Shown: in pieces, positions 1-8,112 of the stretch
How the letters are laid out: every line of letters starts with the position of its first letter
Numbering within the stretch: the stretch's first letter is position 1
Assembly: GCA_903920455.1 (NCBI GenBank)
Contig: CAIXLY010000003.1
Span: 1 to 64,000, forward strand
Source of the DNA: an uncultured bacterium
GTDB taxonomy: Bacteria > Bacteroidota > Bacteroidia > Chitinophagales > Chitinophagaceae
Reading direction: 5' to 3'
Length of the DNA stretch: 64,000 nucleotides
Position numbers and translations under genes: made by a program
The notes under the pieces: generated by a model
Told to the model about the DNA's origin: nothing
The model's input: only the letters and a program-made list of their open reading frames with translations
Database searches by the model: none

Positions 1-357
1 AAAAACGTACAGAGTATGCTGAAGCTTGGCAGGGCACAAGGTATCGCCATTGCTGTTGCGATGAGCAACTCCATTCCAGTTGCAGAATACTCGCCAAAGA
101 AAGTGAAACAGTCCATCACCGGAAACGGCAATTCAAATAAGGAGCAGATTTGGAAAATGCTGAACAGCATCATGCCACTCACACATAACCTAAAATACTA
201 TGATGCATCAGATGCGTTGGCCGTTGCGGTTTGCCATCATTTTAATTCGCATGGCATTGCAACCGTAACCACTGCAAAGAAAAAAGCAACAGCAAAAAAA
301 GGTTCAAGCTGGGATGCATTTATAAAAGCAAATCCCGGAAGAATAAATCAGCCTTAA
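1..357 (+). CDS. ruvC: Holliday junction resolvase RuvC, 3' part only
   Basis: RuvC is the dimeric endonuclease that resolves Holliday junctions together with RuvAB. The reading frame is open from the first base of the window (KNVQSMLKLGRAQG), so the N-terminal part lies outside. Visible family blocks are LGRAQGIAIAVA, the DNA-contact region YSPKKVKQSITGNGNSNKEQ and the C-terminal acidic block DASDALAVAVCHH, whose two aspartates match the last two metal-binding catalytic residues of the family. A basic, Lys/Ala-rich tail of about 30 residues follows the nuclease fold; its role is unknown. The next gene is convergent and I see no clear terminator between them. Confidence 0.95.
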   Translation, partial: KNVQSMLKLGRAQGIAIAVAMSNSIPVAEYSPKKVKQSITGNGNSNKEQIWKMLNSIMPLTHNLKYYDASDALAVAVCHHFNSHGIATVTTAKKKATAKKGSSWDAFIKANPGRINQP

Positions 358-394
358 CCTCTGGGGGATAAGGTCGAGTAGCCAGTCAACAGGT

Positions 395-724
395 TTATTT
401 GATCTTAGCCAAAAAGTAAAAAGCGGGTAGAAGCAATACAAGTTTCAGAAAGGAGAATGCGCCAACGAAGAAGTCGAGCCCAAGATGAGCCAGCACGATT
501 GCCAAAAAAAGCCAAACTGCCCACCTTTCTTTTACCCATATGAAGGATAATGCGAGAAAAAGGAAAATCGTTAACAAGACATGGGCTGATGGATACAACA
601 AACCATAATTGGCATAGGATCCGGCGAATGAATAGATAACATCAAAGAGTCCAATTGCAATTAGTATACCGATAATACCCTTAAAGATATTCTCTGAAAT
701 AGAAGAGCTGGTTTGTTGATTCAT
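395..724 (-). CDS. Small multi-spanning membrane protein, unknown function
   Basis: This 109-residue protein consists almost entirely of three or four hydrophobic segments (about residues 13-33, 45-63, 68-85 and 88-106), so it should sit in the inner membrane. I do not recognise a family. Its ATG overlaps the TGA stop of the upstream HIT gene (ATGA), which points to translational coupling and to one transcript with the HIT gene and greA. No catalytic or binding residues stand out. Confidence 0.7.
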   Translation of the reverse strand: MNQQTSSSISENIFKGIIGILIAIGLFDVIYSFAGSYANYGLLYPSAHVLLTIFLFLALSFIWVKERWAVWLFLAIVLAHLGLDFFVGAFSFLKLVLLLPAFYFLAKIK

Positions 725-1119
725 TTTTTTAATTCTTCAAGAATACGTTGTTGAGCATCTTTAAGTTGTTCAGGACTTAGTGTCAACTTAGGTCTGGTGA
801 AGTTAAGATCATCTGCTGAATTGATGGGCAGAAGATGTACATGCGCATGTGCCACTTCAAGACCAATCACTGAAATACCGCATCTGCTGCAGGGGAAAGC
901 TTTTTCAATGGCTTTGGCAATGGGCCTGGCGAACTCAAGTATGCCAGACAACTCAGCTGCATTCAAATCAAATAAGTAGTCGATTTCCCTTTTGGGAACT
1001 ACGAGCGTGTGACCATGTACAAGGGGGAAGACATCAAGAAATGCAAAGAACAGATCATTCTCAGCAATCTTGTAGGACGGAATTTCCCCTGCAATAATTT
1101 TTGAAAAAATACTTGCCAT
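721..1119 (-). CDS. HIT family (histidine triad) nucleotide-binding protein
   Basis: HIT proteins are small nucleotide hydrolases or transferases, typically phosphoramidases acting on adenosine-linked substrates. The 132-residue length is normal. The diagnostic triad HAHVHLLP lies near residues 91-98, preceded by the usual N-terminal blocks IFSKIIAGEIPSYKI and FLDVFPLVHGHTLVVPK. The second His of the triad is the expected nucleophile. The gene starts 10 bases after greA and overlaps the following membrane-protein gene by four bases, so it is probably the middle gene of a greA-HIT-membrane protein unit. The physiological substrate cannot be told from sequence. Confidence 0.93.
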   Translation of the reverse strand: MASIFSKIIAGEIPSYKIAENDLFFAFLDVFPLVHGHTLVVPKREIDYLFDLNAAELSGILEFARPIAKAIEKAFPCSRCGISVIGLEVAHAHVHLLPINSADDLNFTRPKLTLSPEQLKDAQQRILEELKK

Positions 1120-1129
1120 TGGTTAATAA

Positions 1130-1603
1130 TCAAATGGTAATATGCTCTATAGCAAACACCACTTTCCCGTTAGGCACCGTTATTTCAGCCTCATCGCCAA
1201 CCTTTTTACCAAGAAGCCCCTTTCCTATTGGAGAGGTTACAGAAATCTTTTGCAACTTAAGATCAGCTTCTTTTTCAGAAACAATCTGATAGGTAATTGA
1301 CTTTTTTGTTGCCTTATTCATGATCGTGACCTTGGTAAGTATAGATACTTTGCTTGTATCAATAGTGGATGCATCAAGAATTCTAGCGGTTGCCAATTCG
1401 GATTCCATGCGGCTGATTCTAGCCTCAAGCAATCCTTGGGCTTCCTTTGCCGCATCATATTCTGCATTTTCCTTCAAGTCACCCTTCTCCCTTGCCTCCG
1501 CAATAGCTCTTGAGGCGGCATGTCGTTCAACACTTTTTAGTTGATGCAGCTCAGCCCTCATGATTTCCAGTGTCTCTTTTGTTACGTACATGATTTCACT
1601 CAT
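1130..1603 (-). CDS. greA: Transcription elongation factor GreA
   Basis: GreA rescues backtracked RNA polymerase by stimulating cleavage of the nascent transcript through the secondary channel. The 157-residue length fits the family. The N-terminal coiled coil carries the diagnostic tip GDLKENAEYDAAKE, with the acidic pair that positions the catalytic metal, and the C-terminal FKBP-like domain contains SPIGKGLLGKKVGDEAEI. An internal Met at residue 5 (MYVTKE) is an alternative start. A hairpin terminator for the preceding dehydrogenase lies just upstream, so greA probably has its own promoter and leads the HIT and membrane-protein genes. Confidence 0.96.
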   Translation of the reverse strand: MSEIMYVTKETLEIMRAELHQLKSVERHAASRAIAEAREKGDLKENAEYDAAKEAQGLLEARISRMESELATARILDASTIDTSKVSILTKVTIMNKATKKSITYQIVSEKEADLKLQKISVTSPIGKGLLGKKVGDEAEITVPNGKVVFAIEHITI

Positions 1604-1630
1604 AACATCATTTTTTGGTTGGTGTTCTTA

Positions 1631-1670
1631 AAAAAATAGCAACGCCTCATATGAATTTTGAGGCGTTGCT
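1631..1670 (-). terminator. Intrinsic terminator behind the 2-hydroxyacid dehydrogenase gene
   Basis: A perfect 12-bp stem (1638-1649 with 1659-1670, arm AGCAACGCCTCA) closes a 9-base loop. On the minus strand it is followed by a run of U (the A run at 1631-1636). It ends the rsmA-dehydrogenase transcript before greA. Confidence 0.9.
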
Positions 1671-1699
1671 TATGAAATAAAGGTACAAAAAATATATGA

Positions 1700-2638
1700 T
1701 TAGCCGCTGAAGGCCGCATCGAGCTTTTTAATCAGCACATCAGACATTTTGAAAAGCGCTTCGTGGGTATACCCTGCAATGTGGGGGGTAACAATCACAT
1801 TCGGCCGATGAGAGAGGTTATCCAATTGCGCCATTTCCTGCTCAGTATAGGCTGTAAGATCCTCATTTTCAAGCACATCAATGCCTGCAGCGGCGATTCG
1901 GCCATCATTCAATGCCGAAATCAGTGCATGGGGATCAACCACACTACCTCGGCTGGCATTTAAGAAAAACGGCTTCCGTTTTAAGTTTTCAAAAAAATGA
2001 CTATCCGCATAATACTTGGTCTCCGCTGTCAATGGCAGATGGAGGCTAATGACATCGGCTTCCGCTGAAATTTCTTCCAGAGATGCTTCCTGAATATATC
2101 CGCCACCGAACCCATGATGATATTTGTCATGCGCCAATATGGTAACATCAAATGATGACAATAACCTTGCAAATGCGCTTCCTGTATTGCCGAAGCCGAT
2201 GATGCCAACTTTCCTGCCATACAGCTCATATCCTCTATTCGGCTCTCTTCTCCACTTTCGATCCCTCACCTCATCTCTTGATTGTGTAATGCAGTGCATC
2301 AAAGAAAGCAACATGCCAAGACAATGCTCAGCAACTGCATTGCGGTTTCCTTCAGGACTGCTTAAGCAGATGATCTGCTTAGCAGTAGCGTAGGCAACAT
2401 CAATAATCTCCATCCCACTACCAAGTCGCCCTATCCACTTTAGCGAGCTGGCTTTGGCAAGCAATGCAGCATCAATTTCAATTCTCGTAGAAACAATGAT
2501 TCCAGTGTATTCGCTGATTACTTCGCTAAGTGCGCCATAATCAATCTTCTCCTGGACATCAACAGCATAGCCCCTTTGCTCCAGTTCTCTGGCCAACATA
2601 GGATGTGCATATGCTGTAATAATTACTTTAGGCTTCAA
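1700..2638 (-). CDS. D-isomer specific 2-hydroxyacid dehydrogenase (phosphoglycerate dehydrogenase-like)
   Basis: This is an NAD-dependent oxidoreductase of the family containing SerA, glycerate and lactate dehydrogenases. In the 312 residues I see the Rossmann motif VGIIGFGNTGSAFA and the three catalytic positions: Arg in NASRGSVVD, Glu in GIDVLENED and His in TPHIAGYTHEA. There is no C-terminal ACT domain, so it is shorter than classical SerA and the exact substrate is open. The start is TTG at 2638, overlapping the rsmA stop (TTGA). It is chosen because the first beta strand (KVIITAYAHP) begins at once and no upstream in-frame ATG exists. It is cotranscribed with rsmA and ended by the hairpin at 1638-1670. 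Confidence 0.9.
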   Translation of the reverse strand: MKPKVIITAYAHPMLARELEQRGYAVDVQEKIDYGALSEVISEYTGIIVSTRIEIDAALLAKASSLKWIGRLGSGMEIIDVAYATAKQIICLSSPEGNRNAVAEHCLGMLLSLMHCITQSRDEVRDRKWRREPNRGYELYGRKVGIIGFGNTGSAFARLLSSFDVTILAHDKYHHGFGGGYIQEASLEEISAEADVISLHLPLTAETKYYADSHFFENLKRKPFFLNASRGSVVDPHALISALNDGRIAAAGIDVLENEDLTAYTEQEMAQLDNLSHRPNVIVTPHIAGYTHEALFKMSDVLIKKLDAAFSG

Positions 2639-3387
2639 TTCATTTTATTTAACAGTTCAACAAAATCAGCAACAGAAAGTTGCTCAGCACGTTTGGTAAA
2701 GATGGCTTCTTGTAAAATTTCGGGCTTGAAGTAGGGCTTGAGTGGATTTCTCAACTGCTTTCTTCGCTGACCAAAAGCCGCCTTGATTAGTACCATGAAT
2801 TTTCGGTGACTGGATATGTTGTAAGGGTTGCCAGCATACTCGAACTTAATCACACCACTTTTAACTTTAGGCGGTGGATTAAAAGATTCCTGATCAACAT
2901 CAAATAAATATTCAACATTATAATAAGCCTGCGTTAACACACTAAGAATTCCATACTCCTTGGAGCCTGGACCTGAGCAAATTCTCAAACCAACTTCTTT
3001 TTGAAACATCCCAATCATGTGTTCCACCTGTTCTCGCCAATCAATGATTTTAAAGACAATCTGTGTAGAAATATTATAAGGGAAATTTCCAATCAATGTA
3101 AACTTACCTGAAAACGGAACTTCAATGTCGAGTATATCTCCTTCAATGATCTTATCACTTAGTTCTGGATAAGTTTGTTTGAGATATTGGATCTTTTCCT
3201 GATCGATTTCCACCATCTTGAAATCTACCCCCGGTATGCAACTCAAATACTTTGTAAGTGCTCCTCCGCCTGGCCCAACTTCAAGAAGATTGGAGAAACT
3301 CAACGCATTCAGGGCCTCCACAATCTTTTGAGAAACTGATTCATCCTTGAGAAAGTGCTGTCCGAGTGATTTTTTTAGGGTATACAT
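2635..3387 (-). CDS. rsmA: 16S rRNA (adenine1518-N6/adenine1519-N6)-dimethyltransferase RsmA
   Basis: RsmA (KsgA) dimethylates two adjacent adenines in the 3' end of 16S rRNA during late 30S assembly, using S-adenosylmethionine. Key blocks are KKSLGQHFLKDE at the N terminus, the SAM motif LEVGPGGGALTKYL, and the catalytic motif IGNFPYNISTQI. I place the start at the ATG at 3387 (MYTLKKSLGQ), giving about 250 residues. The frame is open 18 codons further upstream, but that stretch reads into the promoter region and has no family counterpart. It is divergent from pdxA and overlaps the next gene by a few bases. Confidence 0.95.
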   Translation of the reverse strand: MYTLKKSLGQHFLKDESVSQKIVEALNALSFSNLLEVGPGGGALTKYLSCIPGVDFKMVEIDQEKIQYLKQTYPELSDKIIEGDILDIEVPFSGKFTLIGNFPYNISTQIVFKIIDWREQVEHMIGMFQKEVGLRICSGPGSKEYGILSVLTQAYYNVEYLFDVDQESFNPPPKVKSGVIKFEYAGNPYNISSHRKFMVLIKAAFGQRRKQLRNPLKPYFKPEILQEAIFTKRAEQLSVADFVELLNKMN

Positions 3388-3456
3388 GAAGTTCAAAATT
3401 AAGACAAAGATCCCCCTTTTCCTTGTACCTTTACGCAACAATAGAAAGCCTAATCA

Positions 3457-4542
3457 ATGAGTGCACAAAAAAGACCTGTGGTAGGGATTTCAGTCGGAGA
3501 TCTGAACGGGATCGGCATCGAGCTGATCATCAAAACATTTACGGACAGCCGGATCATGGATTTCTGTACCCCAGTTGTTTTTGCTTCAAACAAAGCCATC
3601 AACTTCTACAGGAAACTGATGCCAGAAGCCAACCTCAATACCAATGTCATCAAAGATATTTCTAAGACTACACCCAAACAGCTGAACATCTTGAATGTAT
3701 GGGAGGAAGAGGTGGAGATAAAGCCAGGTGAAATGGATAATACAGGAGGCAAGTATGGAGTCATATCACTCCAGGCTGCTGTCCAGGCCTTGAAGGATAA
3801 AACCATTGATGCCCTAGTTACTGCCCCTTTGCATAAATACACCATGCAGGGCAGTGAATTTAATTTTACTGGGCATACCCCATATCTGAAGCAAACCTTC
3901 AATGCAGATGAAGTGCTGATGTTAATGACTGCCGAAAATATGAAGGTGGCTTTGCTGACAGAACACCTTGCTATTGGAGATGTAGCGAAGAACATCACCA
4001 AAGAGCAGATTATTAAAAAAATCAACTTGCTAAAAGCGAGTCTCAAAAAAGATTTTGGCATAGACCGTCCACGGATTGCCATACTAGGCTTAAATCCACA
4101 TGCTGGAGATGAGGGCCTTGTTGGAAGAGAAGAAAAAGATATTATACGCCCCGCTGTGCTTGAGGCGAAGAAAAATGATTGCATCGTAATGGGCCCTTAT
4201 CCTGCAGATGCATTTTTTGCAAGAGGCAGTCACGAAAAGTTTGATGCAGTGCTGGCCATGTATCACGATCAGGGTTTAATTCCATTCAAGTCACTCGCAG
4301 TGGGTGAAGGAACAAACTTTACTGCTGGCCTGCCGGTAATACGCACTTCTCCAGATCATGGAACTGCATTTGATATCGCTGGAAAAAACAAAGCAGATGA
4401 ATCTTCATTCAGGTCTGCAGTGTTTGCAGCAATAGATATTTTTGATACCCGGATGGGGTATGCGGAATTGAGAAAAAATCCGTTAAGAAAAATATCAGCA
4501 CATGTGGTTGCCAATGCCGTTGATGAAAAAATAGAAGAGTAG
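3457..4542 (+). CDS. pdxA: 4-hydroxythreonine-4-phosphate dehydrogenase PdxA
   Basis: PdxA oxidises 4-phosphohydroxy-L-threonine, and the product decarboxylates on the way to pyridoxal 5'-phosphate in the DXP-dependent vitamin B6 pathway. At 361 residues it is somewhat longer than the E. coli enzyme. Visible blocks are GISVGDLNGIGIELI, GHTPYLKQ, LGLNPHAGDEGLVGREE, and the metal/substrate regions AMYHDQGLIPFK and RTSPDHGTAFDIAGKN, which supply the conserved His ligands. The gene is divergent from rsmA, with a 69-base shared promoter region, and is followed 49 bases later by an outer-membrane-type protein that may share the transcript. Confidence 0.96.
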   Translation: MSAQKRPVVGISVGDLNGIGIELIIKTFTDSRIMDFCTPVVFASNKAINFYRKLMPEANLNTNVIKDISKTTPKQLNILNVWEEEVEIKPGEMDNTGGKYGVISLQAAVQALKDKTIDALVTAPLHKYTMQGSEFNFTGHTPYLKQTFNADEVLMLMTAENMKVALLTEHLAIGDVAKNITKEQIIKKINLLKASLKKDFGIDRPRIAILGLNPHAGDEGLVGREEKDIIRPAVLEAKKNDCIVMGPYPADAFFARGSHEKFDAVLAMYHDQGLIPFKSLAVGEGTNFTAGLPVIRTSPDHGTAFDIAGKNKADESSFRSAVFAAIDIFDTRMGYAELRKNPLRKISAHVVANAVDEKIEE

Positions 4543-4591
4543 CATTGTCTTTTATTAAGTCTAAAATTTCATAACCAGCAAAACAACTGAA

Positions 4592-5359
4592 ATGAAAAAT
4601 CAATTTTATTTGATCATCATGATCTCAATACTTTGTGTTGTGATGACTAGCCAAGCACAGGTTGACAAAGACACGAGAATCGACATTAGAAAAAACTATG
4701 CAAAAATTAACCTCCCCGGACTAGCCATCAGAAATTATGGCCTACAATATGAAAGGGCAGTGAGTAAACGGGTTTCATTTGCAGTAGGATACAGATTTAT
4801 GCCTACTGGCCCAATCCCTTTCAAATCCGCTATCTTAAAGTCTGGCAACAATACACCCGAAGCAGAAAAAGCAATCAACTCAATCAAGCTTTCTAATATG
4901 GCTATTACTCCCGAAGTAAGATTCTATATGGGCAAGAAGGGCTATGGCAGAGGATTTTACATTGCTCCTTTCTATAGGTACGGAAACTTCAACGCTACAG
5001 GTATTGAACTAGAATATCAAGCCACTGGAGGCAGTGCTGAAACGATGACACTGAGTGGTGACATTAAAGGGAATAGCTTTGGATTGATGTTTGGTGCACA
5101 ATGGGCACTTGGGAAAAATATATGCCTTGACTGGTTCATCATTGGCCCACATTATGGTTCAGGAAGTGGAACGCTAAAGGGAACCTCATCAATGGCATTG
5201 AGCCAGGGAGAGCAGGATGAAATTCTAACTACGCTGAGGGATATTGATATTCCACTCGTGAAAGAAACGTATACTGTCACTGCGAATAGTGCATCCATAA
5301 GCTTTAAAGGACCTTGGGCGGGAATTAGGGCTGGACTTTCATTAGGAATCCGCTTTTAA
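4592..5359 (+). CDS. Exported protein, probable outer-membrane beta-barrel, unknown function
   Basis: The 255-residue protein starts with a clear Sec signal peptide (cleavage likely after the SQAQ region, near residue 23). The rest has alternating hydrophobic and polar strands and Gly/Tyr/Phe-rich segments (ISFKGPWAGIRAGLSLGIRF at the C terminus, ending in Phe), typical of small outer-membrane barrels. The repeated phrase pattern 'YGLQYERAVSKRVSFAVGYR' resembles the DUF3575-type barrels common in Bacteroidota, but I assign no function. A strong hairpin follows the stop codon. Confidence 0.75.
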   Translation: MKNQFYLIIMISILCVVMTSQAQVDKDTRIDIRKNYAKINLPGLAIRNYGLQYERAVSKRVSFAVGYRFMPTGPIPFKSAILKSGNNTPEAEKAINSIKLSNMAITPEVRFYMGKKGYGRGFYIAPFYRYGNFNATGIELEYQATGGSAETMTLSGDIKGNSFGLMFGAQWALGKNICLDWFIIGPHYGSGSGTLKGTSSMALSQGEQDEILTTLRDIDIPLVKETYTVTANSASISFKGPWAGIRAGLSLGIRF

Positions 5360-5365
5360 CCTGCC

Positions 5366-5411
5366 ACTGAGATGAGCGCGCCCTTCTAGAAGGCCCTCTC
5401 ATCTCAGTTTT
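5366..5411. terminator. Bidirectional terminator between convergent genes
   Basis: An 11-bp stem (5366-5376 with 5398-5408, arm ACTGAGATGAG) encloses an inner palindrome CCTTCTAGAAGG. On the plus strand it runs into a short T stretch, and its far end touches the stop codon of the minus-strand gene. It can serve both convergent transcripts, more clearly the plus-strand one. Confidence 0.8.
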
Positions 5412-6108
5412 AATTAGCGGTAAACACCTCGCTCTTCAATCCTTTATTGATATCGTAAGAAGCGTAGATGATCTCTACCCTGCCTTGTTTACTTGGTGGC
5501 TTCGTTGATTTGTTCTTATCCGCGATACTTGCTTCGTATTCAAACGTGATGCCTTTAGGAAGCTTATAATCTTTTGTGTTGAAGATCATTACAGCCTTAT
5601 CAGGAAGCCCCCACTTGGCATACTTCCCATAATCCATCTCCATCTCATAGGTGCCGTTGTCTTTTGTTGTAGTGATCGTTTTTCTGATCAGCATGGCCTT
5701 ATCGTCTACATACAATGTGGTGATAACGATTTCAGAAGACTGCCCATCTGGAACCAATTTGATGATGGCAAGGTCGGCGCCCTTCCAGTTTGTTCTACCG
5801 GCATCAATGGCAGTATAATTGCCTTGGGTAATCAGTGAGCCCATGCTAATTCTAATACCTCCTTTCGGCAACACAGAAATACCACCATCTTTCTTAATTC
5901 TAAAAAAGTCGGGATGCTTATAATAGATACGCACGTTGGAGATTGGAATTTTCAGGAAGGCAACATCCGTTTTCAATTTACCAGTTGCCTCATAATCCTT
6001 TACTGCGTCAAGTTTCCCTTTGAGTATGGTAACAATGTCATTTGCAGACTGTGCAGTTGATCCAGCAACACAGAAAAATAATAAAATAAAAAATGCTGCC
6101 CTTTTCAT
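5410..6108 (-). CDS. LolA/LppX-like exported outer-membrane lipoprotein-sorting protein
   Basis: The product has a signal peptide (MKRAAFFILLFFCVAGSTAQ) and then an all-beta domain with the pattern seen in LolA-like periplasmic carriers (FFRIKKDGGI, NYTAIDAGRTNWKG, YEMEMDYGKYAKWGLPDKAVM). LolA-like folds bind lipids or lipoprotein acyl chains in a half-barrel. I choose the ATG at 6108 because the signal peptide begins there; the frame stays open to 6153. It follows the Hyi-like gene by 45 bases on the same strand and is probably cotranscribed. The fold assignment is by pattern only. Confidence 0.65.
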   Translation of the reverse strand: MKRAAFFILLFFCVAGSTAQSANDIVTILKGKLDAVKDYEATGKLKTDVAFLKIPISNVRIYYKHPDFFRIKKDGGISVLPKGGIRISMGSLITQGNYTAIDAGRTNWKGADLAIIKLVPDGQSSEIVITTLYVDDKAMLIRKTITTTKDNGTYEMEMDYGKYAKWGLPDKAVMIFNTKDYKLPKGITFEYEASIADKNKSTKPPSKQGRVEIIYASYDINKGLKSEVFTAN

Positions 6109-6153
6109 GTTTATAAAACACGTGGGCAGCATAAAAGTTCGAATCAGATTCAC

Positions 6154-7071
6154 CTAAAGAAAAGAGTCAGATTCACGGTAAGCCTTAATCAGCGCAAGCT
6201 CACCTTCCTTACCAGGAAGAGAATTTCCATGTTCCATTCCCAATATTCCCTTGTATCCTTTGTTGTAGATGTGTTTGAAAAGATTTTTATAATTCATTTC
6301 CCCTGTTGTTGGCTCATTTCTTCCAGGATTGTCGCCAATCTGAAAATATCCAATCTCATCCCAGGTTGTATCGATGTTGTTGGTGATGTTACCTTCATTA
6401 CGTTGCATGTGGTACATATCAAACAAAATCTTGCATGCGGAGCTCTTGACTGCTTTGCAGATCATGTAGGTTTGCGTAGAAAACCTTAAAAAAAGATCTG
6501 GATTATCACTTAGTGGCTCAAGGACCATCACCAATCCATTTTTTTCCAATATCTCAGACCCACGCCTTAAGCCATCAATTACATTGGCTGTTTGAATATC
6601 CATTGGAAGCGACCTGTCAAAGTTTCCAGGAACCACAGTCATCCATTTTGCATTGGTGCGCTTGGCAACTTCAACAGCTTCCTTACAGTCCTTTACGATT
6701 AGATCTTTAAATTCCTGCTCGCCCGTAGCTAAACTTTTTTCCCAATGCCATCCGTTTGAAGAAACAACAAAAACCCCCATTTGCATGCCTAGTTTTGCAA
6801 GTGTTTCACCAATGCGAGATTGCATTTGAGGCGTGCGACCCATCATGCCATTGTCTTCAATAGAACGAAAGCCTTGGTCATGCGCAAACTTAATTTGATC
6901 AATGAAATCGTTGCCTGCATGAGCGGAAAACATTCCATCATGAAAAGCATAATTCATATTAAATGTCTTCCCTGGTTCTTTAATCATGTTTGGGTTTGAA
7001 AATGCAGACACAACAGGAAGTGTTCCTACTCCAGCTATCGATGCACTTTTAAGAAATGTTCTGCGTTGCAT
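6154..7071 (-). CDS. Exported hydroxypyruvate isomerase-like TIM barrel
   Basis: This belongs to the sugar-phosphate isomerase/epimerase (AP endonuclease 2) superfamily, closest by motif to hydroxypyruvate isomerase Hyi. The block DEIGYFQIGDNPGRNEPTTG is nearly diagnostic, and metal ligands are expected in VLEPL, LFDMYHMQ and GMEHGNS. The N terminus has a twin-arginine type signal (MQRRTFLKSASIAGVG), so it should act in the periplasm, unlike cytoplasmic Hyi. Exported members of this superfamily often serve oxidised-sugar (3-keto-glycoside) breakdown together with Gfo/Idh proteins, one of which lies at 8113. Substrate unknown. It is divergent from the FGE-like gene. Confidence 0.88.
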   Translation of the reverse strand: MQRRTFLKSASIAGVGTLPVVSAFSNPNMIKEPGKTFNMNYAFHDGMFSAHAGNDFIDQIKFAHDQGFRSIEDNGMMGRTPQMQSRIGETLAKLGMQMGVFVVSSNGWHWEKSLATGEQEFKDLIVKDCKEAVEVAKRTNAKWMTVVPGNFDRSLPMDIQTANVIDGLRRGSEILEKNGLVMVLEPLSDNPDLFLRFSTQTYMICKAVKSSACKILFDMYHMQRNEGNITNNIDTTWDEIGYFQIGDNPGRNEPTTGEMNYKNLFKHIYNKGYKGILGMEHGNSLPGKEGELALIKAYRESDSFL

Positions 7072-7147
7072 TTTATGAATAATTAAGGTGAATATTAAAA
7101 TAGTTTACAATCAACAATTTAGTTAAAATTGCATCAAATACCCAGCA

Positions 7148-8095
7148 TTGAAAAGAAATATTATCATTTTGATCTGCATGAATTTCTTCATGCCCTTCAA
7201 ACCATCCGCCCAGACGCCTCTTGTCTATGAAGAAATTACAGTTCCAAATTCTGCCCAAAAGATAAAACTTGTTTCCATAACCGGAGGAACCTTCCTGATG
7301 GGAAACAATGCCTCATCCAAGACAAATGAGAAGCCTGCAAAAACAGTATCTATATCAGACTTCTGGATGGGTGTATATGAGGTTACTCATGACCAATTCA
7401 ACGTATTCTTCAGGGATGCAACAACATCGCAGGGCTCCAAAGTAGATGCCGTAACCAGACCCACTGCACAGTATATCGATCTCAGCTGGAACATGGGCAA
7501 GGATGGTGGCTTTCCGGTAAATAGCATGAGTGTTGACGCAGCGATGATGTTCTGCAGATGGCTTTATAAAAATACGGGGCTATTCTATAGGCTTCCAACA
7601 GAGGCTGAATGGGAATATGCATGTAGGGCAGGCAGTAAGACAAATTATTTTTTTGGCAACGACCCTGCTCAACTTGGTCAATATGCTTGGTTTAAGTTGA
7701 ATAGCAAAAGCAAATACCAGAAAGTTGGACTAAAAAAACCTAATGCATGGGGCCTCCATGACATGCTAGGAAATGTTGCTGAATGGACACTGGATCAATA
7801 TGACCCTGAATATTTCAAAAAGATTGGTGATAACGCAAAAGACCCAACCATCCTCCCTACTTCCAGATATCCACGAAGTATTCGTGGAGGATCCTATCTA
7901 GACGATGCAAGCGCATTAAGGGGTTCAAACAGACAGTTTTCAGATGTCAACTGGAACAAAAGAGATCCGCAGATTCCAAAAAGCCGCTGGTGGCTTACAG
8001 ACGGAGCATTTGCAGGATTTAGGATTGTTCGTCCTATTTCACAACCTACTGCTGAAGAAGCGGAAAAATTCTATAAATTGTATCTCGGTAAATAA
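7148..8095 (+). CDS. Formylglycine-generating-enzyme (SUMF1) family protein, catalytic cysteines absent
   Basis: The 315-residue protein has an N-terminal signal peptide and then a full FGE/SUMF1 fold: GGTFLMGN, EVTHDQFNVFF, RLPTEAEWEYACRAG, GNVAEWTLDQYD, RGGSYLDDASALRGSNR and FAGFRIVRP. Genuine FGEs oxidise a sulfatase Cys to formylglycine using two Cys residues in the C-terminal part. Here the stretch from RGGSYL to GFRIVRP contains no Cys, so sulfatase activation is unlikely. No sulfatase gene is nearby either. The start is TTG at 7148, because the next ATG would cut into the hydrophobic signal. It lies 17 bases before the Gfo/Idh gene, probably in one operon. Confidence 0.85.
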   Translation: MKRNIIILICMNFFMPFKPSAQTPLVYEEITVPNSAQKIKLVSITGGTFLMGNNASSKTNEKPAKTVSISDFWMGVYEVTHDQFNVFFRDATTSQGSKVDAVTRPTAQYIDLSWNMGKDGGFPVNSMSVDAAMMFCRWLYKNTGLFYRLPTEAEWEYACRAGSKTNYFFGNDPAQLGQYAWFKLNSKSKYQKVGLKKPNAWGLHDMLGNVAEWTLDQYDPEYFKKIGDNAKDPTILPTSRYPRSIRGGSYLDDASALRGSNRQFSDVNWNKRDPQIPKSRWWLTDGAFAGFRIVRPISQPTAEEAEKFYKLYLGK

Positions 8096-8112
8096 AACTT
8101 AAAACAACAAAG

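Noticed and set aside
3606-4184. 192-codon open frame opposite pdxA
   Set aside because: It lies wholly antisense to a well-conserved gene, and its Ser/Phe-rich translation is what the reverse of a biased coding strand gives.
7148-8095. Sulfatase-activating enzyme
   Set aside because: The cysteines needed for formylglycine formation are missing and no sulfatase gene is nearby.
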